A DNA stretch of 64,000 bases from Setophaga petechia (taxonomy: Eukaryota > Chordata > Aves > Passeriformes > Parulidae). Within the stretch, counting starts at the first letter, position 1. Each line of letters begins with the position of its first letter. The translations under genes were made by a program, and so were the position numbers. The stretch covers positions 1,240,001 through 1,304,000 of the forward strand of contig JANCRA010000040.1 in assembly GCA_024362935.1 (NCBI GenBank), in the 5' to 3' direction. Of this stretch, positions 51,786-63,040 are shown piece by piece. The notes below the pieces were generated by a model. That model did no database searches. It saw nothing but the letters and a program-made list of their open reading frames with translations, and was not told the DNA's origin.

Positions 51786-54700
51786 TGATTTGTGCAGTGA
51801 AATGCTCTAGATGCCATTCACATGCCCTCCTATAATTCACAACCTGAATTTTATTGAATTTCTGTGAACCTATAATCATTACAAAGAAATAGAAAATTCC
51901 AAGACAGGGCCTGTTTAACAGATGTATCATCTAGGGAAAGATTAAGGTCTGCCAGATACGGTGTTTTATGGGTTGGTGTTTTTGTCTTAATTGAAAATTA
52001 GGAAATCAGCAACTAAACAGGTATTTATCTCACCATGGCAGAAAATGTTATGCCCATAAACAGTCTCTGTTGCTACCTTAAAACACAGAGAAATTGTGTA
52101 CTGAAGTCAGAGACAGATAATGCTTCCTGAGTAGTGGCTGGTTTTTCCATTTATTCTTTTGTTATTAATATTATCTGTGATATTTCTTTGGATTTTTTAT
52201 CTGTAAAGATTTTTTTTTCAGGCTCCACAATATTCAAATTGCAAACAGCTGTGTTGTCATGGAAATCATTACAGAATTAGGCCACAAAGAGTGACAGTGA
52301 CTCAGTAGCCAGGTGATACAGGCACTCATCTGGGAAAAGAGAAATCTATTTTTCTGTCCCTGCTCCCATGAACATACAATTAGTTCTTTGCTAATGAAGC
52401 AGATGCACTAGGAGGGGATATCCCAGAAAACTCCTGCCAGGCAACTGCAGTATTTCTTCTGGCCTGGATTCAGATCTCTTGTCCTCACCGAGCAGTGAGA
52501 GAAGGGAAGAGCTGAATTTCGATTTTGCATGTGTTAGCAGAAGGAATTAATCTCTGAATGAGGAGGTGGGAGAGGCAAGATGGCCACACTTGCCTGTCCT
52601 TGCCCGGGCACTTAGGCAAGCTGTAAGCACACTTACCCATCACTGCTGCAGCTAAATGAGCTGATAGACAAGCGGGTGACTAATTCTAGTTGCATCAAAA
52701 CTCAGCCAGGCGTGAAACTGTTTGCTCCTCACACGAACAGATGTGGGCTTAGGAATGCAGGCATTGATGGGAATTTGTCTGAGTGGAAATGGAGCCAGGA
52801 GTATTGGGAATCTCTTTGTATCAGCATAGGAGCCTGTGTTTATCTGCTGAGTTCAATGCTTCACTTTTTGGTGTTGCAAAAAGAAATAGTTTAATAAAAA
52901 TTGACCCTGGTTTGCACAAAGGCATGCATTGAACATCAAGAAGCACTCCTGTGGTGAGTGTGACAAAATGGACTTTCTGAGGTCCCTTCAGCCTGAATTA
53001 CCTGCTGTGGTCCTATATCTGAAATACCTGGCATAGTGTCAGGGGGGTTAAAAATGGTTAAACCCTTGCTCACAGAAGAGGCTAACTTGAGTGTTTTGGG
53101 TTTGTTTTTTTTTTTTTTCACTCAGTTTGCATGAGAAAGAAGGTAATGTTTGCAGACATTTATCTCAAGAAATCGCTGTTATTACTATCAGAAAGCCAAT
53201 TCAGATAGAAACAGCATTTACTCTGATTTTAGTGCTGATTTTGATACTCTACTAATGATCCTTATGGAAGCAGTAAAATAAAATAAAATTACTTCATCAG
53301 GAAAATGGACATTTGCATCAAAACTTTAAACAGTTAGTATGTCCTTCCTTAGTTGCCAGAATTGTGGTGGGGGTTTTTATTCTTTTAGTGTCAGCTTCTA
53401 ACTAGTACTTTCTTTCTTACAAGAAGGAAATGGCAGTGCAGTTCTGTAACCTATAATCATTTGTCGGGGATGGGGGTGGGTAAAGATTAGCTCATAACAC
53501 GGTAATCTCATCTGCTATCTATTTTTGGACAGATTTTGATTAATTCCCTATTAAGCAAATTCAGTGGTGTGCATTATTATAGTGTCATGCTTTTCTGTAG
53601 CATGCTACCTGTGTCATGTGATGAGCTGTCCTGAGGGCAAGAAACCAATAAAAATGACATTCTTGCTTATTATTTGCACCACTACCCTTTGATAGCCCAT
53701 CATCAGCCTATGTGTTGCCTAAGTTCAAAGTTAATTAGAGTGACTGCCACTTCACGTCGTATGAAAGATGATTACTGTATGTACAGGAGAGTTATGCACC
53801 TCCATATACGTGTCTGTCAGCAGCTCTGCTACTTGTGCCCCATTCTTTGTTTCTAATCATTGCTGTCAGTAGGAATATGGGACACGCAACAACCATGAAG
53901 GTGCCAGGTTTAAGTGGTTGGGAAATCAGCAACCTTTTCACTCCAAATGTGACGTTTCTCAGGAAGGCTCTAACTCCACCAACCAAAAAACTCTTCTTTG
54001 TACAAAATCATCCTTTTAAAAATTATTTTAAGCTCTTCCATTTTATTTACGTCAATCACTGGAAGAAGATTTGTGAAAAGATAGTAAGGAACAATCCTTA
54101 AAATACGTGGTTATGAATTGTAAGATAAAAAACTTAATTGCAGTTTAGACTTCAGATTTATTTGAAAAGGGGATAATGATAGTAATTACCCAGTTTGAGT
54201 TTTGTAGAAGGCTAATTAGATCCCAAAAGCATTTGTATGCACAAGGCAAACCATAAATACAAAAGACCATCTGGTCCTTATCAGCTTACAACACTAACAC
54301 TGTCTGTAATTATTTTTTCTATATTGTTTTGATGTTGACATTTTATGATGCAATACATCTAGCCATGGTTAGGGAATAACCTGTAAATGCTTTATTGGTT
54401 GTTGATGGGTTTGGAGTTTTCTCCTGCGTTTGAAGACATGGTCTGACTCTAGGAGTGCAGTGAAGCAATCTGTAGTTCAGTCGTTTACACTGCAAATGGG
54501 TTAGTGTTTTAAACTGAGTTTGATTGTGAGGTTTTAATCTAAATTGTTCCATCTGCCTATTCCAGCATTCTGGGGGTCAAAAATAATTTTTGAATATGAT
54601 GATAAGGCTTTTTCAGGCTGTGAATCAGTAGTTCCACAGCAACATACGGACTAATTCCAGTGCCCTTGTTCCAGGTTTAAAGCTTGCTGTCCAGAACTGC

Positions 54701-57700
54701 CTATGCTTTTGCTCCAACATCAAGTCCATTTGTGGCCTTGTAAAAGTCCCTTGCTCTCACTGTGAAGTTACATGTTTAGTCCCTTCTGTGCTGTAGGGGT
54801 GGCTCTCCACACCTCTGCGCCATGTCCCAGCAGGACCTCTCCCAGGCTGCGTGCTGTGCTTCAGGAGTGGCCACAAATCCTGTGGAAAGCTTTAGTCAGG
54901 CCCTGCAAAACACAGGGAGGCAGGACTGGCTCCAAGCCTTAGGGAGGTGTTGAATGTGATACAGTGTGAGTGATTTACCAGAGATACAGAGAGAGACGCT
55001 GCCAGCTGCTTTCTGTAGCATCTTGAGGGTTCTCTGAGCTTTTCTCTAAGAGGAAAATTCTTGTGCAGAATTTTAATCAATTCCTTATTTATGAAAATTG
55101 TCACTGATTTGATGCTTTCTGACAGCTCTCCTCAGTCAAACAAGGACTAAGTCAATCCTGCAGGTGCTGCTCAGGGGCCCACCCAGGCTTCAGGGATCTG
55201 CCTGTGCAAATCCAAGTGCAAATCGGACACTTAGCATGAAGTTCAGTATCTGTTTCGCTGAAATTAGAAGTGTTTTAATCCAGTCCTAGTTCTCTTCATT
55301 CCAAATACCTCCTAATCAGCTCATCACCTAAATGCTGTCTGGGGCCCTGCATCAGTCCAAATCCTAAAATCTGACAAGAATTAAGTGTTTAAAGTAACAA
55401 ATTATCCTGAAATTGAATCTGGTGTAGAAAATTGCTTGATGCCAGATGCCTTTACTTCTCTTTATTTAAGGGATTTTCTTTCCAAATATTTTTCTGTTGC
55501 TCACAAAGTTTGGAATCTAACATCTCTCCAGTGCTTTAGAGTCTGTTTCCTTATAATTTCATCATCTCATTTAACAGTGCACAGAATCTCTAACCAGACT
55601 GGGGCCTATGTGAGCTTTCTGATTTGAAAGGACAGAGTAGTAAAGGCACAGTACAAACAGTATGAGCAGGACTGTTACATACATATGCCCTGTTACTTTC
55701 CATGGTTTTTCCACGCTTCCATGGTCTTTTGTCTTGGAAAGCCTGGCCTATGTGGATACTGTGACTGTCATGCAAGGCTTCACCCATCATACCCCAGTGC
55801 AATCCCGCTGTCCAGACTCATAAACCTTGTGTACCATCAGCCTCTCAGCTCCATACTGAGGAGGATGAGCCTTCCCTGGCCACGGCGTCAGGTTCTGCCT
55901 GTCCTCACAACCTCCATCCCATCACCATCCCAGGCAGGAGAACCCTGTTTTAGCCTGGGTTGAAGGAACCTTTATGTGACCACAGCATGAAACTTGGGTT
56001 TGGGTAAAGAAGATAAAGACCTATATCTGCGTAGGAGTTCATTTGTATTTAAGTAGCATAAAATGACTAGAAAATTAGTGTGTTTAGAAGAAGTCTTAGG
56101 TGGGTGTATTGTTTATGTCTTTTCTTAAACTGCTTTGAAACACACTGGCTAGCTTTGTATAGTAGCTACAAGCTATCTCTTTTTTTTCTTTTTTTTACAC
56201 ATTTAAAGTAGACAGTGTTCCTTAAGTAAATGCCACCGACTGTCCTAAAATTTCATGTCTAATCTCATATTTTCATGTGAGAAGCATCTACCTTCTATCT
56301 ACTGCAAAACCAGGACCCAGATCTTCCGGACATTGAAGCCTGCTCAGCCTACTTCTGTGTGTTTTTGTAAAGAAAAAGTAGAAAACAGATAGCTCCTGGA
56401 CCTCACTGAGAGTCTGTAGGCAGAGGCTGGGGAAAATAACAATTTTATAGCACAGAAGCATGTGAATTCTCAAGCCTAGACTTCATTCTGCCCTGCCACC
56501 TCCCGTGGCATCCAAAAGGTTAAGATGTACAGCAGGAGCCACAAAGGGCGAGTTTGCTTTCTAATATAGACTGAAAGGAAAGTCATATCACTGTTTTACT
56601 ACCAAAATTGCTTTGGAGATTTTTGTGGAATCATCTTGTTTGAGTGTTATAACTGTCTGTAGGAAGTTGCTTGGGATTAGCCTTGGGACTAGAGCTGTGC
56701 ACGGACCGATGGACCTGTGGTGTGCGCAGCTGAGCACAGTGCGTGCAACATGCCTGAGGGTGGGCTGGGGCAGGGAAGGAGCATCCAGACTGTGTGGCAA
56801 AACTTCCCTTCCAAACTTCCCTTTTGCTGTCCCCTTCCTCCTCCTGTGGTCATTCCAGCTCTCCCAGCAGGCATCTGAGCATCCAGCATCTGCTTCCCTC
56901 TTTACATAATCCCCCAGATCTGTGTGTGCTTCCTCCAGGCCACAGAAGATGTGGTTTAGTTTCAGATTTTTGCATGTGAAATTAACATCTGGGATGGGGT
57001 TTGCTTAACTGAATATGGACCTCTAAAAAATCAGCATTTCTGAAACAAGGTTCCAAAGGTTGTGAAGGGACACTTGGGTGGCTACTCTGGTGAAACATCA
57101 TTATCATATGTTTAGGTAACAGGAAATCTACTTCAGCTAACTGGTCACAAGGGGCTAAATCCAGAAAACATTGGTTGCCTAAAATGAGACATAGAATTTA
57201 AAGACATAAATCTAATATTGCAGTCCCAAAGCCATAATTACTTGTACACAACTCTGATGTCTCTTCAGTTTTTCAGCTCATTTGTGTTAATAGTGAACAC
57301 TCATCCTGCCCCAGGGTCCTTTAGTTCACTGTGGTCCACACAGGACTGGATTGTAATCAGCCTGGATTGTAACTCACATACAAACTGAAAGAGCTTGATC
57401 CCTGAAGGTTTAGGAGAGGAAAGCCTTCAGGATGGTTTGGGCAGCCTGCATCTTGTCATTGCCAGGCTATTTTTGAGGGGTTTAAGAAGGGTGGAGGGGC
57501 TCTGTCTTTGATGAAATAATGCAGGAGCTGTAGCACTTACCCAGGAAGCTTAATGCTCTCTCATCCCAAAGAGTCAAGATGGCATTTCTCCTCTTCCAGG
57601 AATGTACTAGGTTAGATACACTTTAATGATACCTTCAGTATCCTTTCTTTTATGCTGACTCTCAGTGCAAAAAAAGAATTAATGTTTTTCTGTAATGGAA

Positions 57701-58334
57701 AGAGAGAAGTAAAGAACACTAAGCTTTACAGAGGGAGCAAGAGAAAATATCACTTTCTGTTACAGCGCTGTGAGTATTTATCTGAAAGGGAATGTTTGAA
57801 CACTCTGCTGCTGAGGCAGCCCTGATGTTTCTTGATGAACCTCAGTTGAATTAACACGACCAACATAATACTGGAGAATTTCCAAGATTCTCCACAAAAG
57901 AGCTCCACCAAAGGCTGGTGATCAGTTTAAGCTTTCTCTCAAAGCCAGTAAATTTTAGGTATTTTGTTTTGCTTTGGTGCAGTACCTATAGGGGGAACCT
58001 GATCATTTGTTTCATTGTGGTTCCACACACGTGCCTTGAGGTTTGGGTTGGGTGTTCTCTGAGGAGGGAGAATGTAAGGTTTTTGGCTTCACACCCCAGA
58101 CAGAGTCAGGAGCTCAGGACTGGCCATCCCTGCTGGTGTCCCCTAGTACTGAGGCTTTGACCTGCTGTCATGGGTAGATCCACCAGCCCTGGCCTCAACT
58201 TGCTGTGCCTCTCCTGTCTACAGCTGGGGGTTTTTTTCTGAATTCTATAACAAGTTATATGAAATTAATATAATTGACACCTTGTACTTGTCTGTTACCT
58301 TTTTTTTTTTAATCATCTATATAAATATAATTAA

Positions 58335-58396
58335 GGGCTTTTACCAGGCAGGGCAAAATGATCATGGGCTTTTATCAGGTGGCGCAATCTTGTCAT
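58335..58396. repeat. 31-bp tandem duplication
   Basis: Two 31-bp units, each beginning GGGCTTTTA and containing CAGG and GCAA, lie at 58335-58365 and 58366-58396 with several differences. This is an older duplication than the one at 30888-30947. Confidence 0.8.
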
Positions 58397-58954
58397 CTTG
58401 TTACCTCAGAAAAAAAAGGCTGAACTGAGGGTACATTATGAGTGAACATCAGTCTGCCTGTGGCACTTGGATGTCAGCAAGAGAAGGGAGGTGGATTTTA
58501 CATCATGGTTTAGTTACTATAGCTAGAATCCATTAAGTTTCATTACCAATTTTGATTTGATGTGATGATTTGACCCTGACGGTCAAATCCTGTAAATAAA
58601 GCAATGTGAGTTTACCTAAATTTCTGCCTGACAGGAGCACTCAGTGTCGCATTATGACCTATTATCTAACATTACTGTGAAGCAGTGGTTCAGGAAAAGA
58701 ATCTCCTTGCAGATATAATTTATTGCATCTTGCTAAACTCTTTGAGTGACTTTCAGACTTAAAGAGAGCCAATTACACTGCTTCTCACAATAGGCATATC
58801 CGTTTGCAGAGCCTTTTAATAGTACTTAAGATTCCTTGAGTGCATTTGCCTTTTGTCTGCGAAGCTTGCTTTCAATGTCACTTCCACTCTGCTGCTGGAG
58901 ATAATCTCTGGCATCACACTTTGCTTTCACTCTTCATACCCCACTCCCTCTACC

Positions 58955-59062
58955 TCGAGTTTTGTCACGGAATTTGCCGGCGGCTGAGGGGTGTCAGCCG
59001 TGGCTGTAGCTTTGGGAGCCTGAAGCAGTTACGAGAAGAGTCAGGACCACGAAGGCTCCTCG
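58955..59062. promoter_or_regulatory. Small CpG cluster with GC-rich hairpin
   Basis: Eight CpG dinucleotides fall within about 108 bp in a region otherwise depleted of CpG. It includes a perfect inverted repeat, CGGCTGA (58981-58987) and TCAGCCG (58994-59000), around a 6-nt loop. It could be an unmethylated regulatory element, an intragenic promoter or part of a younger insertion. There is no direct evidence of function. Confidence 0.3.
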
Positions 59063-59882
59063 CAGCATTGCAACCCCCCTTGCTACAGCCCTTGTTAAAC
59101 CTCAGCTCACCTGCCCTGTCGCTGACACCAGTTGTCATCAGTTGGCTGACTTCAGGCTGGCTGACTTTGTGTCTTCCTCTCTTATCAGCTGCTCAATAAC
59201 TTGCTGATCTGTTTTGTTTGCAGTGTGATAGGTTTGAGCATACTGTATTATTTATAAATGTTTGGTAATTTTCTGTGTCAGTGATGTATTCTTTGGGGCT
59301 GCTTCAGTCTTTCAAGAACAGGCTTGACGCAGCATCTCTGTCATGGCGTTACAGCAGCATTCCCAACTGGTTGCTCTGTACTTGTCTCCACTTGCTGCAG
59401 TTTTAAAAATGTTCTTGAGTGCTGTGCTGAGTGTTTAATTAAAATTTCATGAGGATGCTTGGTCTAATTCTCATCCAAATTACAATAGCATGAATGAGAA
59501 GTGGCCACAGAGGACTCAGCAGAGTTAGGGTAGTGTAAAGTTGGAGAATGAGTGCTTTTGTCTTCAGTTTCATTGCCAAATAGTAAATCTTATAGAAAAT
59601 TTTTCTTTACAAAACCTAACAAATTGAAACTAACATTTTCATCTGTTCACATTTCCAATGTTTTCATTACTAAACTTACTGTATTTATATTTAATGCCCC
59701 AGGGTCTGGTCTTGAGATATGCTGACCCCCGACAGTTTTCTCAAACTTGTATCTCATGTTTTGGACCTGAATCAATAAAGATTTCTTACAGTGTATTCTG
59801 CATTATGCAATCATTAAGAGATCTTCAGCGTGAGGAAGAGAGAAGTGCCTCCTAACCTCTGCTTTTGCCCCCTTGTTCACAG

Positions 59883-60022
59883 TTCCCATCCCTGCAAGTG
59901 CTCGAGGCCAGGTTGGATGGGACTTCGAGCAACCTGATTTAGTGTCCCTGTCCCTGGCAGGAAGCTTAGAACTGGATGTTCTTTAAGGTCTCTTCCAACT
60001 CAAACAATTCTATGATTCTATG
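59883..60022 (+). mobile_element. CR1 LINE 3' end with terminal octamer repeats, sense
   Basis: CCATCCCTGCAAGTGCTCGA, GGCCAGGTTGGATGGGAC, GAGCAACCTGATTTAGTG and TAAGGTCTCTTCCAACTC match the sense CR1 3' UTR. The copy ends in the diagnostic terminal repeats ATTCTATGATTCTATG at 60007-60022. It has an intact 3' terminus, is about 140 bp long and is among the best preserved CR1 copies here. Confidence 0.92.
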
Positions 60023-61820
60023 GATCTTTTCAGATCTCAGTGGCCCCAGCATAAAGCCACCCTGACAGGGCTGCAGAAGGGAAGATCTGCATAACAACCA
60101 TAACTTAAGAGTGTTATCAGTCTGCCTTTTTTGCTTCTCTTCACCTTTTCCCTATTGTCAAGGCATATGCAAATATAATTACAACTTTGAGCAGAGATCT
60201 AGTGAGCTACTGATTGCTAGCTATGTTCTCTGGCCATAACAGATCCTTTACTTTCATACGTACAAGCATAAATTATGTCCTCTTGAAAACCTCTTTGAAA
60301 AGCAAAAACGCAAAACAAATTGGTCCATGCAGCTACAGGTTACTCACATTTTTACATCCTTATGCGTGTGTACAAGACAGAAGAAAAATATTCTGTGCAA
60401 AAGCTGAAAAACAAGATGTGTAGATATGGAAGCTTGAAGTCAAATTTGTGTAAATCCTTCCTGTTGGTTTATCATGGATGTCATATTTCACTTAATTGCT
60501 GCTGTGGTGTCTTAAAAGTGTTGGTAGTTCATTGTACTTTATATATGTCATTCCTATCCTTAATGTAAACTGCATCTTATGCACTGATATGGAAAGTTGT
60601 CTTCTCTGGGTTGAGGATAAGCTTTATATAACTTTTCTTGATGGTCTAGTGGTTTAGTAGAAAAAGAGATGATGGGACACAATGATATTGTCCACTAAAA
60701 ACCAGTACTGTCAAAATGACACATTAACCTCCTAATTTTGCTGTTAACATGTGAAGATATATTCATGGCATAGGGATTTTTCATGATCTTCATAATCCTT
60801 GTTATTAAAGTGACAGTTTAGCATCTTCAAAGGAAGTAGGTTTCTGTGATGCCTAATTGTAAGGTCAAAATACATTGCTGTACTCCTCAAGTTAACTAAA
60901 TAAGCAGAGAATGCATTAGGAATAAGGAGAAAAAAAACCGTCCAAGAATTATCCCCTAAAACCAGATGAATAAGCACAAGTGTAAATTTCAGATAAACTT
61001 ATGCTGAGAAAATACCATCTCATTTGCAAACAGGCACTGAACTGGGTGGCTGTGGACCTACTGAGAAAAGATATGCTTGATCCCCACATTTAAATAATGA
61101 CTTCTAGTTGACAGCAGCTTTGATTGCTCCTTGCAGCTACCCAAGCGAAAGAGAAACTGATGCAGTTGTCAGCCTGATCACTGACTATCTGGACTCATCA
61201 TGTTCTGACAAGTGTATCAGGTACAGATGTTTGTAAAATTTTCTGGATAGGAGAGTCAGACAAGGCTGTCTTACCCATCAGCTGCCTCACATGTAAGAGG
61301 CCACCATCATCATTGCTTCTTGTTTTTCTCCCATCCTTCAACAGAGAAGCCTGATATATTCTCCACAAGCCCTATAAAGGTTGTAGCCTCAGAGCTCTGT
61401 TTTTGCATTCATTATTTGTGTGTGTATAGAGATATGTTCACATCTTTCTTGTTTGTATTCCGCTGCTTTTGTACCCAAAGAGGAGCAGTAGTTTTAGCTG
61501 TTCTGCTCCACTCTGCCCCATTTTACATGCTCCCCAGGTGGTCTAAACAGCAGCACCCAAAATTCTCATATTGCCTGAATGTGCATAAAGATCACTCAAG
61601 AACTTTTAGCTTTTTATCTCTTTGTGGATTTCTTTTTTCCATTGCCAGCAGAGGTGGACACTCTTGCCCAGACCTCTCCCAGCAGCATTCCCAAGCAGTG
61701 GGTGTGAAGAAGTGGCTCACGCAGTAAGCCTGCTCTGCTGCAGTAGGTGGCTTCAGCTGTAGATTGTCCTTCCCTGTGGACCAGAGATCTATAGCCAGAG
61801 ATGTAACCATTGTGGGTAAG

Positions 61821-61880
61821 CATAGAATCACAGAATCATTCAGGCTGGAGAAGACCTCTAAGATCACCAAGTCATCAGAC
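61821..61880 (-). mobile_element. CR1 LINE 3'-end remnant, antisense
   Basis: CATAGAATCACAGAATCATT followed by GGAGAAGACCTCTAAGATCA is the reverse complement of a CR1 3' terminus. About 60 bp is left, truncated after AAGTCATCAG. Confidence 0.85.
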
Positions 61881-62944
61881 AGAAAGCACAAATTTACATT
61901 CATTGATGGAAAGGAGGGGCACTGGATATGTTAACATTTGTGCCTGACCTCACTGTGAAAAGAAGAGTTTAGCAGATAGGACTGACTCCTAGGAGTTGTG
62001 CCATGTGCCAGATATTAACACAGAACTATTTTCTTTCCTTAATTTTAAGTCATTAGTTTAATTCAGACCAATTATGAAAAGAGTTCATTTGGAACTTCAG
62101 TTACTTCAATTTAGGGGCACCCAAAGTGAAGAAATGATCTGATTTCAAAAGTTGTAGTTTTTCAGTGTTCTAAAAACATTTTTAAGGTACCTTCAGTTGC
62201 AGCACCCCAGATTTTTACATCTGAAAAATAAAAGTAGTTGTTGAAGTACTGCTTTTACCCTTATCCTTAAGAGCACAATAACTCGTAATTCTCCTGCTGG
62301 GGCTTAATATCAGTTACTTACAATTCTTTCAGGTGCAGACCTGTTTGCTTTGTAAACTGGCTCAGAGGGAGACATTGCCAGCATTCCAATGCACTGCTGC
62401 TATTCAGGCTGCAGCCTTTTCTGGTTTCTGGCAACATTTCGATCTGGATGTTTCTGTGGATCTTGCGTGGGTGCGGTACAGAATGGAGCAGCAGATCAGC
62501 AGGTGGAAGCCCTGGTTATTGGTGATCACTCCTTTTAGATTTTGGCACTGATTTGCAAAGTTAAAAACATCAGCAGCACATCAGTTCTTACTTGTATGTT
62601 GAGAAACATGATGAGATTTGACAGAATGGATGCAGGTGACTGATCATTTGTCCTCTTGTCAAGGAGCCAGTGAGTTGATAAGACAGAGCCAAACTCCTAA
62701 GTCCAGTTTACTGTTCACCATATTCTTTCTCAGAGATGTTTTCGGGGCAGGAAATATCATTATCACAGATCCAGCATCTACCCAACTTCTGCATATATGA
62801 GTAAAATACGTCTTCAGTATCAGGATGGCCGTGTGTGAAACTGTTCTCCTCAGTGCCAGTTTAAAAAATGATGGTGATTTAAATGCTGCTTTGAGGTCAG
62901 GTATTGACTGTTTGTATAAGCAACAAATGAATGTTTCAGAAAAA

Positions 62945-63040
62945 CATCACAGAATGTGCTGAGTTGGACAGGACCCATCAGGATCATCAAGTCCAGCTCC
63001 TGGCCTTGTGCAGTATACCCCAAGAAACACACCAAGTGCC
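62945..63040 (-). mobile_element. CR1 LINE 3'-end fragment, antisense, different subfamily
   Basis: ATCACAGAATGTGCTGAGTT, GGACAGGACCCATCAGGATC and ATCAAGTCCAGCTCCTGGCC, then ACCCCAAGAAACACACC, match the reverse complement of a CR1 subfamily distinct from those at 5811 and 61821. It is about 95 bp and 5'-truncated. Confidence 0.85.

Larger units (their letters stand above)
51786..59879. other. Intronic sequence, no gene seen
   Basis: Unique DNA with a 17-T run near 53102-53119, a candidate regulatory island at about 53490-53830, a perfect inverted repeat at 58567-58589, a 31-bp tandem duplication at 58335-58396 and a small CpG cluster at 58955-59062. No recognisable coding sequence. Confidence 0.5.

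Noticed and set aside
61320..61727. 135-codon + strand frame starting MFFSHPSTEK
   Set aside because: Hydrophobic/Cys-rich but matches no known family, and an opposite-strand frame of 103 codons overlaps its end. Insufficient support.
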